A stretch of 64,000 bases of DNA from Fibrella forsythiae (GTDB lineage Bacteria > Bacteroidota > Bacteroidia > Cytophagales > Spirosomataceae). A program made the position numbers and the translations under genes. The stretch spans positions 186,001 to 250,000 of the forward strand of contig NZ_JAFMYW010000009.1 of assembly GCF_017353175.1 (NCBI RefSeq), written 5' to 3'. The notes under the pieces were generated by a model, which saw only the letters and a list, made by a program, of their open reading frames with translations, was not told the DNA's origin and did no database searches. Positions within the stretch are counted from its first letter, which is position 1. Each line of letters opens with the position of its first letter. Shown here piece after piece: positions 44,027-53,273 of the stretch.

Positions 44027-45952
44027 ATGAAACGGACCATTCTCGTTGTTTTGCTACTGTGGGCTGGCGTTGCCGCACAGGCTCAGGTACGTTTACCCAA
44101 ACTCATTAGCGATGGCATGGTGCTGCAACGCGATGCCGCCCTGACTATATGGGGTTGGGACAAGCCGGGCGAGAAAATTACCGTTCGTTTCAACGGCAAA
44201 ACATACAAGGCAATAACCGATCAGGCTGGTAAGTGGCAGACGAAAATGCCATCCATGCCGGCAGGGGGGCCTTTCGTGATGGACATTGCCGGCAGCTCTC
44301 ACGTTGCCATCAAGGATATTCTGGTGGGCGATGTCTGGTTCTGTAGTGGGCAGAGTAACATGGTGCATCAGCTCGATATTCACGATGTTACCTACGCGGA
44401 TGCGATCCGTACGGCCAATTACCCACAGATTCGCCAGTTCTGGGTACCCACGCTCACGAGCCTTCAGGGGCCGCAGCAGGAGTTGCCCGCCGGACAGTGG
44501 AAAGCCGCCGTGGGCGAGGCCGTCAGGCCATTTTCGGCGGTGGCGTATTTCTTCGCCAAACGCATTCACGAAAAGTATAACGTACCTGTTGGCATCATCA
44601 ACGCCAGCGTAGGCGGTACGCCCATCGAAGCCTGGATGAGTGAAGAAGGTCTGACCGACTTTTCGGCTCTGAAAGCAACGGTTGAGAAGAACAAAGACAC
44701 GACATACATCAACAGCCTGTCGCGCCGACCTGCTAGTGTCAACCGCCCGCAACCCCCGGTTGATCTGGGTACGTCGGGCGATACGAAGTGGTATGATCCG
44801 GCCTACGTACCTAAAGGCTGGCGACCGATCAACGTACCTGGCTACTGGGAAGATCAGGGTATCAAGGATCTGAACGGGGTGGTCTGGTACCGGAAAGAAA
44901 TCACTATCCCGGCCTCGATGACCGGTAAACCTGCCCGCGCTTTTCTGGGGCGGATTGTGGATGCCGATGAGCTGTACATCAACGGAAAACAGATTGGCAG
45001 ATATACCTACCAATATCCGCAACGCCGATACAACGTACCTGCCGACGTACTGAAGCCGGGCAAAAACGTGCTTGTGGTGCGGGTAACCAACACCGCTGGT
45101 AAAGGTGGTTTTGTGCCCGACAAACCCTACTACGTGTTCGCTGGTGCCGATACGGTTGACTTGAAAGGAACCTGGCAGTATAGAGTTGGGACAGTTTACA
45201 AACCCCTGGCTGGCGGTGGCTTTGGTGGCGGCATTTCGGCACAAAATCAGCCCACGGCGTTATACAATGCCATGGTCGCCCCCGAGGTTGGGTACGCGCT
45301 TAAAGGGTTTTGCTGGTATCAGGGCGAAAGCAACGCTGGTCGTCCGCAGGAATACACCGCGTTGATGCCCGCCCTGATCAATGACTGGCGGGCCAGATGG
45401 AAACAAAGCAATTTGCCGTTTCTGTACGTACAACTGCCCGGCTACATGGACTACAATTACCTGCCCTCGGAAAGTGGTTGGGCCGTTTTGCGGGAGGCAC
45501 AGCTTAAAGCCTTATCGGTGCCCAACACGGCGATGGTCGTAGCGATTGATCTGGGCGAGTGGAACGACATTCACCCCGACAACAAAAAGGCCGTTGGTGA
45601 CCGGCTTGCGTTGGCGGCTTTCAAAACGGCATATCACGAGAACCTGGTGTATTCGGGCCCGCAGTATCAGTCGGCTGCCGTAGAAGGCAACAAGATCGTG
45701 GTCAGCTTCACGAACGAAGGCGGTGGCTTGATCACTAACGATGGCGAACCATTGGGTGAATTTGCCATTGCCGGTAGCGACAAAAAATTTGTGTGGGCCA
45801 ACGCCAGAATAGAAGGCGGGAAAGTGGTAGTGTGGAGCGATGATGTGGCCAATCCGAAATACGTACGCTATGCCTGGGCCGACAATCCCGTTAACGCTAA
45901 TCTGTACAATAAAGAGGGCCTGCCTGCTTCGCCGTTCCGAACAGATCAGTAG
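44027..45952 (+). CDS. Sialate O-acetylesterase-like carbohydrate esterase (probable xylan acetylesterase)
   Basis: The start at 44027 gives a Sec signal ('MKRTILVVLLLWAGVAAQAQ'); the longer open frame upstream only translates the word-array repeat. The 641-residue protein is an SGNH/SASA hydrolase. Block I is 'WFCSGQSNM' with nucleophile Ser near residue 111, 'GESNAGRPQEY' is near 430, and the Asp-x-x-His dyad is 'EWNDIHPDN' near 515. A jelly-roll insertion (about 265-405, 'RIVDADELYINGKQIGRY') splits the esterase domain. In this locus it probably removes acetyl groups from glucuronoxylan. Four copies of ACGTACCT lie in the gene. Confidence 0.88.
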   Translation: MKRTILVVLLLWAGVAAQAQVRLPKLISDGMVLQRDAALTIWGWDKPGEKITVRFNGKTYKAITDQAGKWQTKMPSMPAGGPFVMDIAGSSHVAIKDILVGDVWFCSGQSNMVHQLDIHDVTYADAIRTANYPQIRQFWVPTLTSLQGPQQELPAGQWKAAVGEAVRPFSAVAYFFAKRIHEKYNVPVGIINASVGGTPIEAWMSEEGLTDFSALKATVEKNKDTTYINSLSRRPASVNRPQPPVDLGTSGDTKWYDPAYVPKGWRPINVPGYWEDQGIKDLNGVVWYRKEITIPASMTGKPARAFLGRIVDADELYINGKQIGRYTYQYPQRRYNVPADVLKPGKNVLVVRVTNTAGKGGFVPDKPYYVFAGADTVDLKGTWQYRVGTVYKPLAGGGFGGGISAQNQPTALYNAMVAPEVGYALKGFCWYQGESNAGRPQEYTALMPALINDWRARWKQSNLPFLYVQLPGYMDYNYLPSESGWAVLREAQLKALSVPNTAMVVAIDLGEWNDIHPDNKKAVGDRLALAAFKTAYHENLVYSGPQYQSAAVEGNKIVVSFTNEGGGLITNDGEPLGEFAIAGSDKKFVWANARIEGGKVVVWSDDVANPKYVRYAWADNPVNANLYNKEGLPASPFRTDQ

Positions 45953-46228
45953 ACCATCTTCTGACGGTTACTGCACGGGTGCTGGCAGGTTACGTCTGTA
46001 AGCAGTTCAAATACGTGTTTAAAATGCACATAAGACAATGCGTTCATGATGGCATGCCCTGTAAGAACTGGCAAGGCGTAGTCACCGGTACAGTTGGATA
46101 AGCATATATAGACAGGATTATCATAAAAGTGTGGTGTATTGACAATCAGTTAGTTTAGTAGGGTAGATATGTATTAATTCTATTTCTTTCTTCCGATAAT
46201 ACTAATTCAAATCTCCTCTATACCTTTT
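45953..46228. other. 276-bp gap upstream of the RraA-family gene
   Basis: No gene, hairpin array or operator is visible. The last 100 bases are AT-rich, and TACCTTTT lies at 46220-46227, too close to the start to be a promoter of that gene unless the message is leaderless. Confidence 0.5.
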
Positions 46229-47179
46229 ATGAAACGATTTTTTCTCTCTGCCTTTCTGCTATGCCTCTTCGGATCTGCCACGGTATCACTGGCGCAGCAG
46301 ATTTCCCGCGAAGAACTGCTGTTTTTAACCCCGGAATGGAAAGGCGAACGGTATGCTGATGGCCGCCCGAAAGTACCGGACGCGCTGCTGAAACGCATGA
46401 AGCTCGTTACGCACGAAGAAGCGTGGGCGGTGCTTCGTAACGAAAACTATAAGTTTCAATATGCCGATGGCTGGCAGCTCATTAACCCCGATAGTGTGCT
46501 GGTGGGCCGGGCCGTTACGGCAACGTTTATGCCCGGTCGTCCCGACATTCACCGGGCTCTCGACAAAAAGGGACATGAGAAAGACGGTCGAATAAAGGCG
46601 CAAAATACATGGCCTATCGCACTGCTTACTAAGGGCGATGTCTATGTGGTGGATCAGTTTGGCATGCATGAAGACGGGCCTACCATCGGCGACAACCTCG
46701 GTAACGACATTTACACCCGAACCGGCAACGGTATCGTGTATGAAGGCGCTATTCGCGACATCGACGGGTTGAAAGAGCTGGGTGGTTTTACATCGTTTTT
46801 CCGGTCGTACCACCCCTCGCACCACCTCAACGATCCCGCTGGTGCGCTGAACACGACGCTGGTCGCCATGAATCACCCGACGCGCATTGGGCGGGTAACG
46901 GTTATACCCGGCGACGTGGTATTGGGTCGCGATGGCGGGGTCATCTTTATTCCGCCCCATCTGGCCGAAAAGGTGGTCAAGACCTCAGAGATCGTTCGGC
47001 TACGGGATATGTTCAGCCATATGCGTCTGCGCGAAGGCAAATACACATCAGGCCAGATCGACACCCGCTGGTCGGAGGAGATTGAGAAGGATTTTTCGAA
47101 ATGGCTCAATGATCACATCAGCGAGCTACCCGTTGCGAAAGAACAGATTCAGGACTTTTTGAAAACACGTACCTGGTAG
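46229..47179 (+). CDS. Exported RraA family protein
   Basis: The 316-residue protein starts with a Sec signal peptide ('MKRFFLSAFLLCLFGSATVSLAQ') followed by an RraA fold: 'PDALLKRMKL', 'GRAVTATFMPGRPDIHRALD', 'DVYVVDQFGMHEDGPTIGDN', the metal-binding 'GIVYEGAIRDIDGLKEL' with its R-D pair, and 'VIPGDVVLGRDGGVIFIPPH'. Members include RNase E inhibitors and divalent-metal aldolases/decarboxylases of the HMG/CHA type. The aldolase motif and the export signal argue against a role with RNase. Together with the exported enolase-superfamily enzyme next door it may process a sugar acid in the periplasm. Confidence 0.85.
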   Translation: MKRFFLSAFLLCLFGSATVSLAQQISREELLFLTPEWKGERYADGRPKVPDALLKRMKLVTHEEAWAVLRNENYKFQYADGWQLINPDSVLVGRAVTATFMPGRPDIHRALDKKGHEKDGRIKAQNTWPIALLTKGDVYVVDQFGMHEDGPTIGDNLGNDIYTRTGNGIVYEGAIRDIDGLKELGGFTSFFRSYHPSHHLNDPAGALNTTLVAMNHPTRIGRVTVIPGDVVLGRDGGVIFIPPHLAEKVVKTSEIVRLRDMFSHMRLREGKYTSGQIDTRWSEEIEKDFSKWLNDHISELPVAKEQIQDFLKTRTW

Positions 47180-47181
47180 AT

Positions 47182-47277
47182 GGATGTCGGATTTGGGATT
47201 GCGGATTTGGGATTTGCTCCGCTTAATACAGGTCCAAACCTAAGCGGAGCAAATCCGCAATCCCAAATCCGACATCC
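47182..47277. repeat. GGGATTT word-array inverted repeat with a one-word length difference
   Basis: The left arm 47182-47225 (44 bases) and right arm 47241-47277 (37 bases) are perfect complements, except that the left arm has one extra 7-base word GGGATTT. The loop is 15 bases. The array starts two bases after the RraA stop codon. Confidence 0.95.
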
Positions 47278-47310
47278 GATATCCAATATCCTCTAAACCC
47301 GCAAACCATC

Positions 47311-48588
47311 ATGACTACTTCTCGTCGTTCTTTTCTAACTAAGGGGGCTATTGCCAGTGCGCTGGCTGCCACGTCGATCTCAACCTTTGGCGAAGGGCTG
47401 GAAACAGCCGTGCAGCGCGCGCCTCTTTCGTCGGCTCCGTCTGACCTTAAAATCACCGATATTAAATGTGGCTACACCCGCAACGGGCATAGTCTGTTCG
47501 TGAAAGTGCACACCAACCAGGGTATCTGGGGCTGCGGCGAGGCCGTTGATGCGTCGGTAGGTACGTATCATCTCGTGAAACTGATGGCCGAACGCATCAA
47601 AGGCAAAAGCCCGCTGAATGTGAATCGGCTGTTCGAAGATGTGCGTAAATCGGGCTTTTTCGAAGGCGCTCAGGCCGGTATCTACATCTCGGTATTGTCG
47701 GCCATTGAAACGGCCCTGTGGGATTTGACCGGCAAAGCGCTTGGCCTGCCGGTATACCAGCTCTTGGGTGGCAAATACCGCGACAAGATTCGGGTATACT
47801 GCGACACGGGCGCTTACCGCGAGACAGACACCAGCCCGGATGCGTTCGGGAAAAGTGCCAAAAAAGCGGTCGATATGGGCTTCAACGCCGTGAAATATGA
47901 CATCGACGAGCGCAACGACCCCAACAAATACGACGCCTATAACTGGACCGCCAGTCAGGGTGAGCTGGAGCGGATGTACAACCAGATTGCCGGTGTCCGG
48001 AAAGCCGTTGGCCCCAAGGTCGATATCTGTGTGGACATGCACGGTCGCTACGATATGACTACCGGCCGGCGCGTGGCGAAGATGATGGAGCCGCTGAACC
48101 TGCTGTTTCTGGAGGAACCGATTCCTGCCGAAAACGCCGAAGCCTACAAGCAGATTCGGGAGGCGTCGAACACACCGATCTGCGCGGGCGAAAACCATTA
48201 CCTGGCCCATGGATTCCGGAAGCTGCTCGAAATAGGGGCCGTCGATATCATCATGCCCGATCTGCAAAAAGCGGGCGGACTGGGTGAAGGTCAGCGCATT
48301 GCCAACCTCGCTAACCTGTATTACGTGCCGTTCGCGCCGCACATGGTGGCCTCGTACCTGGGTGCCATGGCCTCAAGCCACGTGTGCGCGTCGGTGCCCA
48401 ACTTCCTGATTCTGGAGTGGCAGATCTATTTCCATGAAGAGCCGATGTTCAAAGAGATCGTCACGTTCGACGGGCCAATGGTGGAAAAAGGATTCATTCC
48501 CTTGTCGAACAAACCGGGTATCGGCGTAGAAATAAACGAAGAAGGCATGCGGAAATATGCTCCGAAAGACGTGCCGTTTTTCGTGTAA
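47311..48588 (+). CDS. Tat-exported mandelate racemase/muconate lactonizing-type enolase-superfamily enzyme (acid-sugar dehydratase)
   Basis: The 425-residue protein has a twin-arginine signal ('SRRSFLTKG', residues 4-12, then 'AIASALAATSIS'). The enolase-superfamily barrel shows 'NAVKYDIDERND', the metal ligands in 'DICVDMHGRYD' (Asp near 237), 'FLEEPIPAEN' (Glu near 270) and 'ICAGENHYLAHG' (Glu near 295), and a late 'VPFAPHMVAS' His. These fit D-galactonate/D-mannonate-type sugar acid dehydratases rather than enolase. Finding it in a glucuronoxylan locus suggests (4-O-methyl)glucuronate or an aldonic acid as substrate. A Tat signal implies folding with metal before export. Confidence 0.86.
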   Translation: MTTSRRSFLTKGAIASALAATSISTFGEGLETAVQRAPLSSAPSDLKITDIKCGYTRNGHSLFVKVHTNQGIWGCGEAVDASVGTYHLVKLMAERIKGKSPLNVNRLFEDVRKSGFFEGAQAGIYISVLSAIETALWDLTGKALGLPVYQLLGGKYRDKIRVYCDTGAYRETDTSPDAFGKSAKKAVDMGFNAVKYDIDERNDPNKYDAYNWTASQGELERMYNQIAGVRKAVGPKVDICVDMHGRYDMTTGRRVAKMMEPLNLLFLEEPIPAENAEAYKQIREASNTPICAGENHYLAHGFRKLLEIGAVDIIMPDLQKAGGLGEGQRIANLANLYYVPFAPHMVASYLGAMASSHVCASVPNFLILEWQIYFHEEPMFKEIVTFDGPMVEKGFIPLSNKPGIGVEINEEGMRKYAPKDVPFFV

Positions 48589-48701
48589 AGCGGTGCTTCA
48601 CGCTCTGGGTCCTGGGCCTGTCGGAGGCCGCACCGGCAGACCCGTCTAATCGATGGGCCTGGAGCGTGACAACAATACAACGTTACATATCAACTTTCTA
48701 T

Positions 48702-51602
48702 ATGCTACTTCTAACTCGTCTTTTGCTGCTTGCGGCAGGCCTGGCCATCCTTACCCCGGCGGTTGCTATCGACCCCGATACTTATGTGTCGGGCCAGAAA
48801 GGGAGAGGGTATTTTACGCTCGTTGCCAGTGGAAAGGCTACGCCACTCGTTGCCAGCAGCGCTGATTTTTCGGGCGTGACGCGGGCGCTGAAAAACCTTC
48901 AGGCAGACATCAAAAAAGTAGCCAACGTTGAGCCTAATTTGCTGACGGAGGCGACTTCGGCTGGACGGGAAATCGTGCTGGTAGGTACGTTAGGAAAAAG
49001 TCCGCTGATCGACCAGTTGGTGAAGGCGAAAAAACTCAACGTGGCCGATGTGGCTGGCAAGTGGGAAACCTTCGTGACGCAAACCGTTGAGAAACCATTT
49101 CCCGGCGTTGACCGGGCGCTGGTCATTGCGGGCAGCGACAAACGCGGCACCATTTTCGGCGTCTATGACCTGTCGGCGCAAATCGGCGTGTCGCCCTGGA
49201 ACTGGTGGGCCGATGTGCCGGTAAGATCGCAGTCGGCGCTGTATGTACTGCCCGGACGGCATACGCAGGGAACACCCGCCGTGAAATACCGGGGCATTTT
49301 TATCAACGACGAAGCCCCCGCGCTCTCGGGCTGGACGAAGGCGAAATTTGGTGGGGTTAACCATAAATTTTATGAGCATGTCTTCGAGCTGATTCTCCGG
49401 ATGAAGGGTAACTATCTCTGGCCCGCCATGTGGGGAAACGCCTTTTACGATGACGACTCCCTGAACCCTAAACTGGCCGACGAGTACGGCGTGGTCATCG
49501 GCACAACGCACCACGAACCGATGATGCGGGCCCACGATGAGTGGCGCCGCTACAACAAAGGGCAAGTCTGGAATTACCAGAAAAACGACGCGGCCCTCCG
49601 CGACTTCTGGCGAACCGGTATCCAGCGGATGGGCAAGTACGAAAGCATCGTCAGCGTGGGGATGCGGGGCGACGGTGATGCACCAATGAGTCGCGAAAGC
49701 AACACCGCGCTGCTCGAACAGATCGTGGCTGACCAGCGCAAAATCCTGACCGAGGTAACCGGTAAAGAGGCCTCGGCAACGCCGCAGCTTTGGGCGCTGT
49801 ATAAAGAAGTACAGGATTACTACGACAAAGGCATGCGTGTGCCCGATGATGTGACGCTGCTGCTCTGCGACGATAACTGGGGAAACCTGCGTAAGCTTCC
49901 CGCCATTGGCGCACCGAAACGGGCAGGTGGCTACGGCATCTACTACCACTTCGACTATGTGGGTGGGCCGCGTAATTACAAATGGCTCAACACCAACCCG
50001 ATATCACGTACCTGGGAGCAGATGCACCTGGCCTACGAACATGGCGTTGACCGTATCTGGATCGTAAACGTCGGCGACATAAAGCCGATGGAATTTCCAA
50101 TCGAGTTCTTCCTCGATTACGCCTGGAACCCCAACAAATGGCCCGCTGCGAAACTCGACGAATACACCCGCCTCTGGGCCGAAAAACAGTTTGGATCTAA
50201 ACACGCGGCGGCCATTGCCGATATCCTGGCGAAATACACGAAATACAACGCCCGTCGGAAACCCGAGCTGCTGTCGCCAACGACTTACAGCCTGACCAAC
50301 TACCGCGAAGCCGAAACCGTGGTAGCTGAATACAATAAATTACTGGCCGACGCTGAACAGATCGGTAAGCAATTGCCCGCCGTCTATCAGGATGCTTACT
50401 TCCAGTTGGTGCTACACCCGGTGAAAGCCTGCGCCACGCTGAACGACCTGTATGTGGCCGCCGGGCAGAACCAATGGTATGCTAAGCAAGGCCGCGCCAT
50501 CACCAACGACCGTGCCGACCGCGTGAAGCAATTGTTTGATAAAGACGCGCAGATTACCCGGTTCTACAACGACACGCTGGCGGGCGGCAAGTGGAGCCAC
50601 ATGATGGACCAGACCCACATTGGCTACACCTACTGGCAGCAGCCTGAGAAGAACAAAATGCCGGACGTAAAAACGATCGACGTACCGGCTACCGCCGATA
50701 TGGGCGTAGCCATCGAAGGCTCCGAAGCCTGGTGGCCGGGTGCTGCCACGTCAGACGAATCCGCTACAGGTAGGTCGGGACAGGCCGTCTTGCCCGTATT
50801 CGATCCGTACAATCAGCCATCGTTTTACATCGACGTGTTCAACCGGGGGCAGGCTCCATTTACGTACACGGCGCAGGCTGATGCTCCCTGGCTGAAAATC
50901 TCTGCTCCGACCGGGACCGTTACCAAAGAGACCCGCCTGCTGGTGAGCGTCGACTGGAAGAACGTACCTGCAGGCAGGCAACGTACCCAAATTGCTATTC
51001 GCAGTGCAGACGGGAAGCGCGTATTGGTGCAGGCCATCGCTAATAACCTGGCGTCGCCGAAACCGGCTGAAGTGAAGGGTTTCGTGGAAAGTAATGGGTA
51101 CGTTTCCATTGAAGCCGAACACGCCAGCCGGGTAGTTGAAACTGCGTCGGTGAAATGGCAGTTGATTCCTGATGTTGGTCGTACTGCTTCCGGAATGACC
51201 ATATCGCCGGTCACGACGCCGAGCGTGGAGACGCCTTCAGGCATGTCGCCTCGGCTCGAATATGTCGTTAATCTAGCCGATAGCGGAAGCGTGCAGGTGC
51301 AAACGTACCTGTCGCCCTCGCTCAATTTCAACGACAACAAAGGTCTTCGCTACGCCATTTCGTTCGATGATGAAATGCCGCAGGTGATCAATATTCACGC
51401 AAACGAGACCGACAAACGGTGGGAGAAATCGGTGGCCGACAATATCCGTATTCTGCCGTCGCAACATACACTGGCAACGGCTGGCGCGCATACCCTGAAA
51501 ATCTGGCTGGTCGATCCGGCAGTGGTGGTGCAGAAGCTGGTCATCAGCCGGGGCGTGCCTAAGCCCAGTTACCTCGGCCCACCCGAAAGTTTTCACAAGT
51601 AG
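48702..51602 (+). CDS. GH115 xylan alpha-1,2-glucuronidase
   Basis: The ATG at 48702 starts a hydrophobic signal peptide ('MLLLTRLLLLAAGLAILTP'); an upstream in-frame GTG at 48666 is less likely. The 966-residue protein has GH115 features: 'IAGSDKRGTIFGVYDLSAQI', 'SPWNWWADVPV', 'KYRGIFINDEAPALSGW', 'LWPAMWGNAFYDDD', 'TTHHEPMMRAHDEW' and 'LLCDDNWGNLRKLP'. A C-terminal beta-sandwich carries 'YVSIEAEHAS'. GH115 removes 4-O-methylglucuronic acid from internal xylose residues of polymeric xylan, complementing GH67. It carries ACGTACCT at 50006, 50962 and 51303, plus AGGTACGT at 48983. Confidence 0.92.
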   Translation: MLLLTRLLLLAAGLAILTPAVAIDPDTYVSGQKGRGYFTLVASGKATPLVASSADFSGVTRALKNLQADIKKVANVEPNLLTEATSAGREIVLVGTLGKSPLIDQLVKAKKLNVADVAGKWETFVTQTVEKPFPGVDRALVIAGSDKRGTIFGVYDLSAQIGVSPWNWWADVPVRSQSALYVLPGRHTQGTPAVKYRGIFINDEAPALSGWTKAKFGGVNHKFYEHVFELILRMKGNYLWPAMWGNAFYDDDSLNPKLADEYGVVIGTTHHEPMMRAHDEWRRYNKGQVWNYQKNDAALRDFWRTGIQRMGKYESIVSVGMRGDGDAPMSRESNTALLEQIVADQRKILTEVTGKEASATPQLWALYKEVQDYYDKGMRVPDDVTLLLCDDNWGNLRKLPAIGAPKRAGGYGIYYHFDYVGGPRNYKWLNTNPISRTWEQMHLAYEHGVDRIWIVNVGDIKPMEFPIEFFLDYAWNPNKWPAAKLDEYTRLWAEKQFGSKHAAAIADILAKYTKYNARRKPELLSPTTYSLTNYREAETVVAEYNKLLADAEQIGKQLPAVYQDAYFQLVLHPVKACATLNDLYVAAGQNQWYAKQGRAITNDRADRVKQLFDKDAQITRFYNDTLAGGKWSHMMDQTHIGYTYWQQPEKNKMPDVKTIDVPATADMGVAIEGSEAWWPGAATSDESATGRSGQAVLPVFDPYNQPSFYIDVFNRGQAPFTYTAQADAPWLKISAPTGTVTKETRLLVSVDWKNVPAGRQRTQIAIRSADGKRVLVQAIANNLASPKPAEVKGFVESNGYVSIEAEHASRVVETASVKWQLIPDVGRTASGMTISPVTTPSVETPSGMSPRLEYVVNLADSGSVQVQTYLSPSLNFNDNKGLRYAISFDDEMPQVINIHANETDKRWEKSVADNIRILPSQHTLATAGAHTLKIWLVDPAVVVQKLVISRGVPKPSYLGPPESFHK

Positions 51603-51615
51603 ATGGTCATTGATG

Positions 51616-51700
51616 GTCATTAGGCTTCGCCGTCATTAAGCAGTCATTGATTGTCAATTTAACAACGAATGACCACTTAATGACAGCAAAGCCTAATGAC
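51616..51700. repeat. GTCATTA word-array inverted repeat between GH115 and CE15
   Basis: Arms 51616-51640 and 51676-51700 are complementary over 25 bp with two mismatches, built from GTCATTA/TAATGAC words. Additional GGTCATTGA words lie outside and inside the arms. Confidence 0.88.
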
Positions 51701-51713
51701 AATTAACATAAAC

Positions 51714-53099
<1,386 letters not shown>

Positions 53100-53119
53100 C
53101 GATAGCTTAGTTGCTTTTG

Positions 53120-53230
53120 GCGCTGTGTTGCTGACGCATGAATGTGAATGACCAACTTGAGTGGGATTGTCACCCTGAGCGGAGCGGTCCGCCGCTGCGG
53201 TCGAAGGGCCATGTGTCAGCAACACAGCGC
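53120..53230. repeat. Inverted repeat between CE15 and GH67
   Basis: Arms 53120-53140 (GCGCTGTGTTGCTGACGCATG) and 53210-53230 pair over 21 bp with one mismatch. The loop contains a 31-base segment (53149-53179) identical to 1943-1973 in the hairpin 51 kb away. Confidence 0.88.
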
Positions 53231-53273
53231 AAATCACCATCCATATTCCCAATGAATACAAGTACCCATTCTA

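Noticed and set aside
44093-45244. Minus-strand open frame of 383 codons opposite the esterase gene
   Set aside because: It is a shadow frame; the plus strand encodes a clear SGNH esterase with signal peptide.
46220-46227. TACCTTTT as promoter of the RraA-family gene
   Set aside because: It lies immediately before the start codon and lacks both the final G and a -33 element.
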